Position numbers and translations under genes: made by a program. A stretch of DNA of 64,000 bases from Haloarcula sp. CBA1129 (lineage in GTDB: Archaea > Halobacteriota > Halobacteria > Halobacteriales > Haloarculaceae). The stretch's first letter is position 1. Every line of letters begins with the position of its first letter. The notes under the pieces are model-generated. The model had not been told where the DNA came from and searched no databases. It saw nothing but the letters and a program-made list of their open reading frames with translations. The stretch covers positions 124,001 to 188,000 of the forward strand of contig NZ_RKSM01000001.1 in assembly GCF_008729015.1 (NCBI RefSeq), in the 5' to 3' direction. This document shows positions 56,098 through 64,000 of this stretch, piece after piece.

Positions 56098-57003
56098 TCA
56101 CCGCCAGTCGTACACGGTCACCGCGCGGTCAGCGCGCGCGGACCGACCGTTCGGATTCCGGCGGGTCGTCCGGTCGATCATGCGTGCCCGAAACCCGTCG
56201 ACGATTCCGGACCCGACGCCGCCGAACACGTCCTGCCCGTTGCCGAGCCACTGGGACGGCGTCGTCTCCCCGCGTACGACATCGACCAGCGCGTCCTTCG
56301 CGTCACCGACCGCATGACTGAGAAGTCGCCGCAACACAGTCGGCCGAACGTTGTAGTTCTTCACCAGCCGATAGGCGAGCGAGCGGTACTTCCAGTTCCA
56401 GTCAGTCTCCGCGATGCCGCCGTCGGCCTCGAACTCGCGGCTGACGCACATTTTTGTACTCCAGTCGACGCCGTACTCGCTGGCGGCCATCCGGTGTGCG
56501 AAGTCCCGGGCGCTGCCGACGTTCAGGTACTCGTCGAACCCGTCGAGTGCTTCCAGCACCTCGGCATCGAACGCGACGTTGCCGGGGTTGAAATACGTCA
56601 CGTCGCGGCCGGCTATCGTCCGTGTTTCCTCTGTTTCGGTCGTCATCCCGGCCCACAGTTGCTGGTGTGTCGGCCCAGTGATAGCTTTGGTTGCCCCCGC
56701 AAGTTCGCTTTTCACGGCGTCAGCCCAGCCGGACTCGACTGAGAGCGATTGATGGATGAGCGCGATAACGTCTCCCGTTGCCCTGTCGATTCCTGCGTTG
56801 CGGGCGACCGTGACCGAGCGGTCAGCGATTTCAACGAGAATAGACACGTCATCCCGGTCGCGGACCATGCCCGTCGTCCCGTCGGCTGACGGGCCGTTGA
56901 CGACGATTACTTCGGCCTCGGGAACCTGCTCGGTGAGTGCGTCCAGACAGCCGGTCAACTCCTCCCGGCCGTTCAACGTCGGGACCACTACCGAGATATC
57001 CAT
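56098..57003 (-). CDS. Family 2 glycosyltransferase
   Basis: 301 residues. The GT-A domain shows ISVVVPTLNGREELTGCLDA at the N-terminus, VNGPSADGTTGMV and VARNAGIDRATGDVIALIHQ (metal-site region variant, with IHQ instead of DDD). A C-terminal helical part near YRLVKNYNVRPTVLRRLLSH fits haloarchaeal homologues. Without the clear DxD at the metal position its activity is uncertain. It ends 43 bases after the convergent amidohydrolase stop. Confidence 0.83.
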   Translation of the reverse strand: MDISVVVPTLNGREELTGCLDALTEQVPEAEVIVVNGPSADGTTGMVRDRDDVSILVEIADRSVTVARNAGIDRATGDVIALIHQSLSVESGWADAVKSELAGATKAITGPTHQQLWAGMTTETEETRTIAGRDVTYFNPGNVAFDAEVLEALDGFDEYLNVGSARDFAHRMAASEYGVDWSTKMCVSREFEADGGIAETDWNWKYRSLAYRLVKNYNVRPTVLRRLLSHAVGDAKDALVDVVRGETTPSQWLGNGQDVFGGVGSGIVDGFRARMIDRTTRRNPNGRSARADRAVTVYDWR

Positions 57004-57097
57004 ACCTCTGGGTACGGCGGCGAAGGCGCTTAAAAGTCGCGGGAGACGGCGACAACTTGTTTACGCAGAGAAAACGGGTCGTTCAAGCGGCAACACG

Positions 57098-57802
57098 CTA
57101 TACGTGGGTGTTCCAGTACGACACTGAGGCCAGCTTTTCGCCGAGCGGCGTGCCTCCGAGTGCCGTATCGAGCGAGCGGAACGAGGCGGCCAGCTCGTTC
57201 GGAATCTTCCGGTAGAACCCGTACGGAAGCAACCAATCGTGATTCGCGTCGGTCAGTTCCAGCCCGGCCCCGTCTAGCAGCCGGTCAATTTCCCAGCGGG
57301 AGTAGAGCCGCGATCCCATCGGGAGCGCCCAGTTGTAAATCGACCGGGTCGAAAACCGGTTGAACGTGTCGAAGAAGACCTGTTCCTTCGAGACGCGGCG
57401 CATCTCCGCGAGAAATGCCGCTGGCGTGTCCGCCAGATGGAAAAAGCGCATCGCAAACACGGTGTCGAAATGGTCGTCCGGGAACGGCAGCCGGGCGGCG
57501 TCGCCCCGCATGAATTCGACGTGATCGTCGACACCAGTCGCCTGTGCTTTCTCACGGCCCTGCTGGAGCATCGGTCCCGAGATGTCCAGCCCAGTGATGT
57601 CTGCGCCGCGTTCGGCCAGCATCACAGTGAACCGTCCAGTCCCGCAAGCTACCTCTAACACGTCCTTGTCAGCCACAGGGCCGATTGCGTCGAGGACGGC
57701 CTGTTTCTCGCGTCGATCGATCAGCCGACCGCCGCGGGAGAACCGCTTGGCCTCGTACTCTTCGGCCACGGTGTCGGCCTGATACCACTCCTGCCCTTTC
57801 AC
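57098..57802 (-). CDS. SAM-dependent methyltransferase (class I)
   Basis: 234 residues. The SAM-binding motif KDVLEVACGTGRFTVMLAER (near residues 49-68), DITGLDISGPML and the motif HFDTVFAMRFFHL place it with Methyltransf_11/UbiE-like enzymes. The C-terminus WEIDRLLDGAGLELTDANHD is usual for the group. Substrate unknown. The 249 bases before the next gene hold no other gene that I can support. Confidence 0.9.
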   Translation of the reverse strand: MKGQEWYQADTVAEEYEAKRFSRGGRLIDRREKQAVLDAIGPVADKDVLEVACGTGRFTVMLAERGADITGLDISGPMLQQGREKAQATGVDDHVEFMRGDAARLPFPDDHFDTVFAMRFFHLADTPAAFLAEMRRVSKEQVFFDTFNRFSTRSIYNWALPMGSRLYSRWEIDRLLDGAGLELTDANHDWLLPYGFYRKIPNELAASFRSLDTALGGTPLGEKLASVSYWNTHV

Positions 57803-58051
57803 GGTGTATTGCTCACCCCGCGGGGGATAAAACGATACTGGAATCCCCTTTCATCCGTCGGGCTGTTTTCCGGTCAGGCCAGATGCGGCCGTACTCTCTA
57901 CCCTGACAGTTCTGGGCGTGTTTTCTGGATAGAGCCGAGAACCGCACGATGGCAGTCCTGTATAAGGGTACATTAAACACTTCATAGAATCTGTATTGTT
58001 TGGTCATGCATATAGCCAAGTTTTACCAGTAAGTCTTGAATATCAGCCACT

Positions 58052-58321
58052 ATGAGCGCATTAACTGAAAACGCTGCACCAGCACCTTTCACCGACGAGG
58101 AGTTCCGCGACACGCTGCGTGAACTCCCGCCGAGCGCGAAGCTCGTCGCGAAGGTGCTGGAAGACGACGCCCCGTTGTCACAGGGCGAATTGGCCGAGAA
58201 CTCGCTGCTCCCGGACCGGACTGTCAGGTATGCACTGAACAGACTAGAGGACTCCGAACTGGTCGACTCCCGGTACAGTTTCACCGACGCACGCAAACAG
58301 GTTTATTTCCTCACGGTCTGA
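58052..58321 (+). CDS. MarR-like winged-helix regulator, 89 residues
   Basis: The single winged helix is TLRELPPSAKLVAKVLEDDA, then SQGELAENSLLPDRTVRYAL, NRLEDSELVDSRYSFTDARK. It lacks a ligand domain, which is typical of small haloarchaeal MarR/TrmB-like proteins. It precedes the MBL-fold gene by nine bases, so they share an operon and it may regulate that gene. Confidence 0.83.
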   Translation: MSALTENAAPAPFTDEEFRDTLRELPPSAKLVAKVLEDDAPLSQGELAENSLLPDRTVRYALNRLEDSELVDSRYSFTDARKQVYFLTV

Positions 58322-58330
58322 CCCGCCGGC

Positions 58331-59116
58331 ATGGACTGGCAGCGGGCCGACGTGTCCGTCCCGACACGGGCACCGACCGGCAGCACGGCTGCATACGTTT
58401 GCGGCGACGAGGCGGCTCTTCTCGTGGACCCTGCAGATACCGACGATGCGCTCGATTCGCTTCTCAACGACCGCACCCTCGCCCACATCGCGGTCACGCA
58501 CCACCACCCGGACCACGCCGGTGCCGTCGCACACTACGCCAGAGAGACGAATGCGACGGTCTGGGCACGTCGTGGCCGAGCGAGCGCGTTCGAGGCCGCG
58601 ACCGGCGTTTCTCCTGACAGACTGTTCAGCGACGGGACGACGATTCCGACCGATGTCGGCCGGGTCACCGTCCTCGATACGCCGGGACACGCGCCGGAGC
58701 ACGTCGCCTTCACAACCGACGGCACCGTCGTCTCCGGTGACCTCGCTGTCGCCGAGGGTAGCGTCGTCGTCGGCGCGCCCGAGGGCGACGTTCGCGCCTA
58801 CCTCACGTCACTGCGTCGCCTTCACGCCAGAAATCCCGACATGCTGCTGCCGAGCCACGGGCCGCGTATCGAGAACCCCCGAGAGACCTGTGCTCGGCTC
58901 ATCGACCACCGACTGGAACGCGAGCGGCGTGTTCGGGCGGCTGTCAACGACGGGGCCGACACGCTTGAGGAAGTCCTTGACGGCGCTTACGAGAAGGACC
59001 TTACCGGCGTGCGCGACTTGGCCCGCGCAACAGTGCTTGCCCACCTCGAAAAACTGGCTGTCGAGGGCGCTATCTCGTGGGACGGCGAACGCGCCTTGCC
59101 GAACCCGGTGCGGTGA
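58331..59116 (+). CDS. MBL-fold metallohydrolase
   Basis: 261 residues. The metal ligands are in the motif HHHPDHAGAVAHY, followed by DTPGHAPEHVAF and SGDLAVAEGS, with the late histidine in PSHGPRIENP. A C-terminal winged-helix-like segment (VRDLARATVLAHLEKLAVEG) is present as in LACTB2-type RNA endonuclease/glyoxalase II-like proteins. The zinc-dependent hydrolase acts on an unknown thioester or nucleic acid. Confidence 0.88.
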   Translation: MDWQRADVSVPTRAPTGSTAAYVCGDEAALLVDPADTDDALDSLLNDRTLAHIAVTHHHPDHAGAVAHYARETNATVWARRGRASAFEAATGVSPDRLFSDGTTIPTDVGRVTVLDTPGHAPEHVAFTTDGTVVSGDLAVAEGSVVVGAPEGDVRAYLTSLRRLHARNPDMLLPSHGPRIENPRETCARLIDHRLERERRVRAAVNDGADTLEEVLDGAYEKDLTGVRDLARATVLAHLEKLAVEGAISWDGERALPNPVR

Positions 59117-59152
59117 CGCGCCCTTTTTCACCGTTGGCCCGCTACCACGGCC

Positions 59153-59857
59153 GTGGAGTCCCTCGAAACCGAACTCGAACGGGCCCGTGCGCTTGACGAG
59201 TCGGAGTTAGCCGACGCTATCGAGACCATCGGGTTCGAATGTACTCGCTGTGGGGCCTGCTGTAAGGCCGAATCGGCGTGCGGCGAGGGCGGAGCGAGCG
59301 AGGAGGCTAGCGACCAGTCCGATCCCGAACCCCACACAGCGACAGTGTTCCCTGACGAGATCCGGCAGCTACAGGCGGCCGAGGAGTACGACTTCCGCGA
59401 CGTGGCTCGACCGATGCCGTACGGACTGGCCGACGGCTCGGACGGTCCCGAGGGCGAGACGTTCGAGTGGGCGCTCCAGACCGACGACTGCGGCGACTGC
59501 ACCTTCTACGCCGAAGCCGACGACGGAATGGGTGCCTGTACGGTCCACGGCGACCGCCCGCTCATCTGTCAGACCTACCCGTTCAGCGTCGCCCTCGGCG
59601 GGACCAGCCAGCCGATGGGCGAAGCCGTCGACGAGGAAGGCATGGTCCGGGCCCACGAGTGCGAGGGACTCGGTCAGGACATCTCCAGAGCCGAGGCCGA
59701 GGAGTTGGCCGCAGCGCTCAAGGAACGTGCTATTCGAGAACTGACGGAAGCCATCGGCGTCCGCGACAACTATCGGCCCGTCGACCCGTCAGCCGGACAG
59801 ATCGTCGTCCACGACTCCGAAGGAGCGAAGCGCCCCGATGGCAGTCCCTACGAGTAG
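59153..59857 (+). CDS. YkgJ-type cysteine-cluster protein
   Basis: 234 residues with a GTG start at 59153. The N-terminal cluster FECTRCGACCKAESACGEGG (CxxCxxCC) and later DDCGDCTFYAEADDGMGACT, DRPLICQTYPFSVALGG are the family signature. The cysteines should bind zinc or an Fe-S cluster. It is sometimes described as a flagellin-methylase-like or zinc/iron chelatase relative; the function is unknown. An acidic insert follows the first cluster. Confidence 0.86.
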   Translation: MESLETELERARALDESELADAIETIGFECTRCGACCKAESACGEGGASEEASDQSDPEPHTATVFPDEIRQLQAAEEYDFRDVARPMPYGLADGSDGPEGETFEWALQTDDCGDCTFYAEADDGMGACTVHGDRPLICQTYPFSVALGGTSQPMGEAVDEEGMVRAHECEGLGQDISRAEAEELAAALKERAIRELTEAIGVRDNYRPVDPSAGQIVVHDSEGAKRPDGSPYE

Positions 59858-59859
59858 CT

Positions 59860-60294
59860 TCAGATGTCGTTGATGATTTCGCCGACTGCGAAGTTCGACT
59901 TGACTTCGGTGACCTCTATCTTGACTCGCTCGTCGATCTCGGCCCCCGGAACGATGATGACGTAGCCGCGCTCGACACGGGCGATGCCGTCGCCCTGCTT
60001 GCCGATGTCTTCGATCTCGACGTAGCGCGTCTCACCCGGTTCGACCGGTGGCTGTGGCTGGTCCGGTGGCGTGTCTGACACCGTCTCTTCGTCCCTCTCT
60101 GTCTCCTCGTCTGTGGAGATGAGCGCAACACGGTAGGTACTGCCCGAGGCGACTGCGCCCGTCTCGACCTCTCGACGCGGGACCTCGACGACGTACCGGT
60201 CCCCCTCGTCGCGGATATCGGCACTGAACAGACACAGCAGTTGATCCGAGATTTCCAATGTGATAGACCTCCGTTCGGCCACAAAACGGGCCAT
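59860..60294 (-). CDS. TRAM-domain protein
   Basis: 144 residues from ATG 60294. The C-terminal 55 residues are a TRAM domain (RYVEIEDIGKQGDGIARVER, then GYVIIVPGAEIDERVKIEVT), a beta-barrel that binds RNA. The N-terminal part is beta-rich and unassigned, followed by an acidic Glu-Pro linker (DTPPDQPQPPVEPGE). Small TRAM proteins act as cold-shock-like RNA chaperones in archaea. It ends two bases from the convergent YkgJ-type gene stop. The longer 5' half is an oddity. Confidence 0.85.
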   Translation of the reverse strand: MARFVAERRSITLEISDQLLCLFSADIRDEGDRYVVEVPRREVETGAVASGSTYRVALISTDEETERDEETVSDTPPDQPQPPVEPGETRYVEIEDIGKQGDGIARVERGYVIIVPGAEIDERVKIEVTEVKSNFAVGEIINDI

Positions 60295-60482
60295 TACTAA
60301 AGAACTGCCGGAGCGAACGACCAGTCACAACTGCGGGGCGAGGAGAGCACCCACGGTGTTTCCCGCCTGTACCAACTCCCTGTTACGTGGCCCAACTCGC
60401 GGCAGTATCCCCGCCTTGATCGAGGAAAACCGCGGGACGGCAGGCCGTTAACCGTCTGTACCAAATCCCATAAGGGTGTCTC

Positions 60483-60497
60483 GGTACTGCTAGTACC
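60483..60497. promoter_or_regulatory. Inverted repeat before the DUF7123-like gene
   Basis: GGTACT and AGTACC flank GCT and lie seven bases before ATG 60505. A TATA-like CATAAGG occurs about 30 bases before the start. A related TTGGTACCAA palindrome occurs at 60901-60910. The position suggests autoregulation or repression. Confidence 0.45.
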
Positions 60498-60504
60498 TGT
60501 ACTA

Positions 60505-60747
60505 ATGAGCGCCACCGCACAAACCCCCGACAGTCCGCTCTCGGACAAGCAGCGGCAGATTCTGGAGTATCTCCGTTCCAATGCCGACGACCAGACGTAT
60601 TTCAAGTCCCGACTCATCGGCGACGAACTCGGGCTTTCGGCAAAGGAAGTCGGGACGAACATGACGGCCATCGCCGACGGCGACCATGACGTGGCCGTCG
60701 AGAAGTGGGGGTACTCTTCCTCGACGACGTGGATGGTCGAAGCCTGA
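60505..60747 (+). CDS. Small winged-helix-like protein (DUF7123-like)
   Basis: 80 residues. A helix-rich DNA-binding-like unit runs DKQRQILEYLRSNADDQTYF, then SRLIGDELGLSAKEVGTNMT, ending in VEKWGYSSSTTWMVEA. I believe this is the haloarchaeal family DUF7123. It is a likely transcription regulator. An inverted repeat lies at its promoter. Confidence 0.78.
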   Translation: MSATAQTPDSPLSDKQRQILEYLRSNADDQTYFKSRLIGDELGLSAKEVGTNMTAIADGDHDVAVEKWGYSSSTTWMVEA

Positions 60748-60900
60748 CCCCACACCCATGGGCGAGGACCAGACCCGGCCTACCGAACGAGCGGTACTGT
60801 AGCCTCGCATAGAGACAATTTCGGTGTCATCGCTCACGCTTCGCTTCAGACACGCTACCCCTTATATTCACGGCCGTATTGTCGATAGAGAATGTATATA

Positions 60901-60910
60901 TTGGTACCAA
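60901..60910. promoter_or_regulatory. TTGGTACCAA palindrome
   Basis: A perfect 10-base palindrome sharing the GGTACC core with the site at 60483-60497. It follows ATGTATATA and lies upstream of the decayed gene at 60923-61222. No gene in 60748-60922 is supported. Confidence 0.4.
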
Positions 60911-60922
60911 TTTGGCACATAG

Positions 60923-61222
60923 CTCGACGCAACACTGGGCGAGGCCGGTTCCCCGATTCGGGCCCTCAACGTTGATGACGACTTGCAGTACGCGGAGACG
61001 ACGGCGGCCTTTCTCGAACGAGAGCGGGACGCGTTCGACATCGAGCCCGCGACGAGTGCATCGGAGGGGGTGGCCCAACTCGAATCAGCGCCTGACGGGA
61101 TGGGGTTCGGCCTCGCAATCGTCGCGGATATCGCCGCCGTCCACGGGCGGGAAGTCAGCGCGACCGACAGCGAGTTGGGCGGGGCCAGATTCGAGATCAC
61201 CGGTGTTGGCCGGGAGACGTGA
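60923..61222 (+). pseudogene. Remnant of a receiver/histidine-kinase protein with an internal deletion
   Basis: The open frame contains PIRALNVDDDLQYAETTAAF, the N-terminus of a response-regulator receiver domain (DDD acidic pocket). It is joined directly to GMGFGLAIVADIAAVHGREV followed by TDSELGGARFEITGV, the C-terminal part of a HATPase domain. The middle, several hundred residues, is missing. There is no good start codon; only a TTG at 60983 would open the distal part. It is almost certainly inactive. Confidence 0.8.
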
Positions 61223-61240
61223 TCGACAGAAGAACGCGGC

Positions 61241-61846
61241 TCAGGGGTCGTATCGCAGCAGCGAATCGGCCTCACCCGCCAATTCAGCGACATCGTCACC
61301 GAAGGAGTCGGCGTATCGGATCAGGAGTGTCAGTACGGTTTCTGGCTCAGTGACCGCGTACCCGTCTTCTCGGGACAGCAGTCCGGCTGCCTCCAGATCA
61401 GCGGCGTAGTTGCTCACTGTCGGCCGTGAAACGTCCAGTTCGCTGGCCAGTTCCGACGCCGTCACGTCCGGGCGGCGAAGCAGCGTTACCAGCATCCCGC
61501 GGGCAGTCGACCGGCGGAGGTAGCCAAGCGCCACCCGCTCGAACTCGGAGAACTGGCCGGCCGGGAAGTAGCGCCGGTAGTCGCCGTCCTTCTGTGAGGC
61601 GACGACACCCTCGTTCTCCAACCGGTGGAGGTGGTGCTGGGCCTCGCCAGTCCCGAGTTTGAGGTCGTCGCGAAGCTTCGAGAAGTGCGTTCCGGGATGT
61701 GCCGAGACGTACCCGGCGATGGCATCGGGCGCGTCGCTCTCGCTCCCACTGTCGCCAAAGCGGGCAAACGGGCTCGCTGCACCGAGGGCGGCAAAGCGGC
61801 GGAGCGTCGCTCGCTTGTCTTCGTCCACGTCGCCCTCACGCGTCAT
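61241..61846 (-). CDS. Tandem winged-helix transcriptional regulator
   Basis: 201 residues. The first winged helix is at residues 40-95 (IAGYVSAHPGTHFSKLRDDL, then GEAQHHLHRLENEGVVASQK). The second, at 110-165, reads RGMLVTLLRRPDVTASELAS, then DVSRPTVSNYAADLEAAGLL. This double-HTH arrangement is common in haloarchaeal ArsR-like regulators. Ligand and targets are unknown. It is convergent with the decayed kinase remnant. Confidence 0.83.
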   Translation of the reverse strand: MTREGDVDEDKRATLRRFAALGAASPFARFGDSGSESDAPDAIAGYVSAHPGTHFSKLRDDLKLGTGEAQHHLHRLENEGVVASQKDGDYRRYFPAGQFSEFERVALGYLRRSTARGMLVTLLRRPDVTASELASELDVSRPTVSNYAADLEAAGLLSREDGYAVTEPETVLTLLIRYADSFGDDVAELAGEADSLLRYDP

Positions 61847-61896
61847 TGCTACCGAAAAGGTGGGTCGGTAATAAAACGTCTTCGCCTGGGTATCAG

Positions 61897-63084
61897 TCAG
61901 TTGTCCTTATCGACTTCCGACGTTCGCGTCGTGTCGTCGGGGCCGCCGGCCACGTCCGTCGTGCCCGAGCCGTCGTCGATTTCGGCGTCCATCTCCTGAA
62001 TCATCTCGTCGGCGCTGTCGAGACCGGAGTCCTGCCCCTGCTTGATCTTCTGTGCCTCTTCTTCCATCGCCTCGACATCGACTTCGGCTTCCTCGTCGAT
62101 CTGACCGAGGATTTCCTCGATGTCGTCGAGGCCGAGCATCTCGCGGGTCTCGTCATCGAAGTCGAGCGCTTCCAACGAGTGGCCGTTCTCCTTCACGTCG
62201 GAGCCTTGGAGGTGCTTGCCGTAGCGGCCCACCAGCGAGGTGAGTTCCTGCGGGAGGATGAACTTCGTCGACTCGCCCTGCCCGATCTCGGCGAGCGTCT
62301 CCATTCCCTTGTCGATGACGGCGCGTTCGCCCATCGACTCGGCGGATTTCGCACGCAGGACGGTCGAGATGGCGTCACCCTGCGCTTCCAGAATCTGGCT
62401 CTGTTTCTCACCCTGAGCGCGGATGATGTTGGACTGCTTGTCACCTTCCGCCGTCTCGATGGCGGAGCGCCGTTCACCTTGGGCTTCCAGAATCATGGCA
62501 CGGCGTTTCCGCTCGGCGGAGGTCTGTTGTTCCATGGCCTGCTGGACGTCCTTGGAGGGGTTGACCTCGCGGACCTCCACGCTCTCGACGCGGACACCCC
62601 ACTCGTCGGTGGGTTCGTCGAGTTCCTTTCGGATGCGGGCGTTAATCTCGCCGCGTTTGTTCAGCGTGTCGTCCAGTTCCATGTCACCCAGCACGGCACG
62701 GAGGGTCGTCTGGGCGAGGTTGGAGACGGCACGCTCGTAGTTGTCGACTTCGAGGAAGGCTTTCTTCGGGTCCATCACCTTGATGTAGACGACGGCGTCG
62801 GCGGTCACCGGCGAGTTGTCGCGAGTGATCGCTTCCTGCCGTGGCACGTCGAGCGTCTGGGTACGCATATCGAACCGCGTCACGTCGGAGACGAAGGGAT
62901 AGATGAAATGAATCCCCTGGTCGAGGACGCCGCGATAGGTACCGAGGACCGTGTAGGCACCTTTCTGGTACGGGCGGATGATCACGACGCTGGAATACAC
63001 CAGCGCGATAGCGATCAGGAGGAAGATTACGGTAACGAAGCCGATGAGTCCTCCAGGTTGTAGCGGTGCTGTCGCGGGGAACAT
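61897..63084 (-). CDS. SPFH-domain (stomatin/prohibitin-like) protein
   Basis: 395 residues from ATG 63084. One N-terminal membrane helix (GLIGFVTVIFLLIAIALVYS) is followed by the SPFH domain (IIRPYQKGAYTVLGTYRGVL, then NSPVTADAVVYIKVMDPKKA). After it comes a long Ala/Glu coiled coil (ERKRRAMILEAQGERRSAIE). The acidic C-terminus is halophilic in style. It scaffolds membrane domains and lies just downstream of the NfeD-type gene, the usual pairing. Confidence 0.92.
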   Translation of the reverse strand: MFPATAPLQPGGLIGFVTVIFLLIAIALVYSSVVIIRPYQKGAYTVLGTYRGVLDQGIHFIYPFVSDVTRFDMRTQTLDVPRQEAITRDNSPVTADAVVYIKVMDPKKAFLEVDNYERAVSNLAQTTLRAVLGDMELDDTLNKRGEINARIRKELDEPTDEWGVRVESVEVREVNPSKDVQQAMEQQTSAERKRRAMILEAQGERRSAIETAEGDKQSNIIRAQGEKQSQILEAQGDAISTVLRAKSAESMGERAVIDKGMETLAEIGQGESTKFILPQELTSLVGRYGKHLQGSDVKENGHSLEALDFDDETREMLGLDDIEEILGQIDEEAEVDVEAMEEEAQKIKQGQDSGLDSADEMIQEMDAEIDDGSGTTDVAGGPDDTTRTSEVDKDN

Positions 63085-63155
63085 GACAGTCAAACCTCCG
63101 GAGCGCTCAAGGAAAAGGCTTCGGTGTCCCTGTCACAAACTACCGAATTGCACAC

Positions 63156-63761
63156 CTACGCCCGCTCGGACTCTCGCTCCGGTTCGGCGTCCGCGTCGCT
63201 CTCGTTGCTCCGGTTCCGGTCCTGTTCGAGCGCGCGGTCGATTTCGTCGGCTCCTGACTCCACCGCTTCGACTTCCAGAACGTTCCCGCCGCCGGGGTCG
63301 ATGACGATGACTTCCGTCCCCTCCGCGATGGGGTCGCCGGAACTGCGAGCCTGATAGTACGGATTGAAACCGCCGTCTTCCAGTTTGACCTCGCCGTCGC
63401 TCCGGGTCACACGCTCGGTCACGGTCCCGAACTGTCCCGTAAGCGAGTCAGAACTGAGCGTCTGGCCGCGGCCGGGTGCGGCGAAATCGAGCTTCCGATA
63501 CCCCCAGAGCGTGACCGCTGTCGTTGCGAGGACGACGACGGTAAGGATAAACGGTGCGAGGATACCCAGACTCGCTGGGATGAACAGCCCGACCAGCCCT
63601 GCCGTCAGCAGGGCCACGCCGAGAACGAAAAAGTGAGTTCCGGGGGCCAGCGCTTCGCCCACGATGAGGCCTGCACCGGCCAGAAACAGCAGGATGGAGA
63701 GCGACATACCTAACAGTGGTTCGGCCTGCAGTAGGGCAACCGCCGCCAGCGGGTTCACCAT
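63156..63761 (-). CDS. NfeD-family membrane protein
   Basis: 201 residues from ATG 63761; the frame extends further upstream but those residues are not family-like. About four membrane helices occupy residues 8-95, with GAGLIVGEALAPGTHFFVLG as the NfeD hallmark. A C-terminal OB-fold-like domain follows (TLSSDSLTGQFGTVTERVTR, then GTEVIVIDPGGGNVLEVEAV). NfeD proteins assist the neighbouring SPFH protein in membrane organisation. It lies 71 bases upstream of that gene on the same strand. Confidence 0.88.
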   Translation of the reverse strand: MVNPLAAVALLQAEPLLGMSLSILLFLAGAGLIVGEALAPGTHFFVLGVALLTAGLVGLFIPASLGILAPFILTVVVLATTAVTLWGYRKLDFAAPGRGQTLSSDSLTGQFGTVTERVTRSDGEVKLEDGGFNPYYQARSSGDPIAEGTEVIVIDPGGGNVLEVEAVESGADEIDRALEQDRNRSNESDADAEPERESERA

Positions 63762-63833
63762 GCCCTGACTTAGTGTCGGAGCAGGATTAAGTGTCGGGGT
63801 CGGAAGCGACACGACATAGACACCGGTACAGCC

Positions 63834-64000
63834 TCAGGTGTCGCTCGTCCGGACGAAGAACCCATACAGCACTGCGGTTCCGAGTGCAACGGACAGGACC
63901 ACGCCGCCAAGTATGGACGGCGCGTACATATTCGCCCCGAGGAACATCCGTCCAAGCGCGAGAATCGCGATGCAGACCCCCAGTGCGACGAAGACCACGT
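63834..64000 (-). CDS. Membrane protein, C-terminal end only
   Basis: The last 54 codons are visible before the stop at 63834, and the start lies beyond the window. They contain two hydrophobic helices (VVFVALGVCIAILALGRMFL and PSILGGVVLSVALGTAVLYG) and end in FFVRTSDT. No family can be assigned from this part. It is on the same strand as the NfeD/SPFH pair and precedes them. Confidence 0.6.
   Translation of the reverse strand, partial: VVFVALGVCIAILALGRMFLGANMYAPSILGGVVLSVALGTAVLYGFFVRTSDT

Overview
The window is a piece of a haloarchaeal chromosome, most likely Haloarcula or a close relative. The host genes are GC-rich, strongly biased to G or C at third codon positions and rich in Asp and Glu. 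They include families largely confined to Halobacteria, archaeal information-processing genes (Mre11, Rad50, family B DNA polymerase, thermosome) and AT-rich promoter boxes about 25-30 bases upstream of short-leader or leaderless starts. DUF numbers quoted here are from memory of haloarchaeal annotation and were not looked up.

Layout. 1-16630 holds housekeeping and metabolic genes: a glycosyltransferase cut by the window edge, a radical SAM protein, an NhaC-type antiporter, an ABC exporter, a small zinc protein with Hsp20, an FAD oxidoreductase, a Nudix hydrolase, an MFS transporter, an aldo/keto reductase, a DHH phosphoesterase and an NAD-dependent epimerase-like protein. 16681-26216 is one leftward, mostly overlapping gene run around a secretion ATPase (23151-25019) and a TadC/GspF-like membrane protein (21409-23154). 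It looks like a type IV pilus-like surface-assembly locus, ending in a 42-residue pilin-like membrane peptide at its 5' side. 26407-31683 holds mre11-rad50 and flanking haloarchaeal genes.

31731-38561 is an integrated element of 6767 bp, visibly poorer in GC than its surroundings. It is bounded by a perfect 64-bp direct repeat and inserted in the 3' end of a small protein gene (38491-38682). The element supplies a synonymous 3' end, so the host protein stays complete. It encodes a tyrosine recombinase, a LAGLIDADG-endonuclease-like protein with a zinc finger, and a rightward train of at least six small genes with HTH-like segments. Roughly a third or more of it is non-coding DNA made of repeated hairpin modules (called A, B and C here). 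The stems of these modules show compensatory base changes between copies. This is the most unusual part of the window.

38790-46505 has the family B DNA polymerase (no inteins, but atypical codons at two classic intein sites), the sufCBD Fe-S assembly operon, and a ferritin-like/DtxR-type regulator pair. 46637-46709 is tRNA-Gln(UUG), flanked by partial copies of both its ends. 47043-64000 returns to chromosomal genes: a GNAT/zinc-ribbon protein, an HD hydrolase, a LysE exporter, a coiled-coil protein, a GH2-like protein, a tail-less thermosome subunit, an amidohydrolase, a glycosyltransferase, a methyltransferase, a wHTH/MBL pair, a cysteine-cluster protein, a TRAM protein, a decayed signal-transduction gene, a tandem-HTH regulator and an SPFH/NfeD membrane pair.

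Starts were chosen by family match, by 4-base overlaps with the upstream gene, or by distance to a TATA-like box. Promoter and operator calls rest on sequence patterns only.
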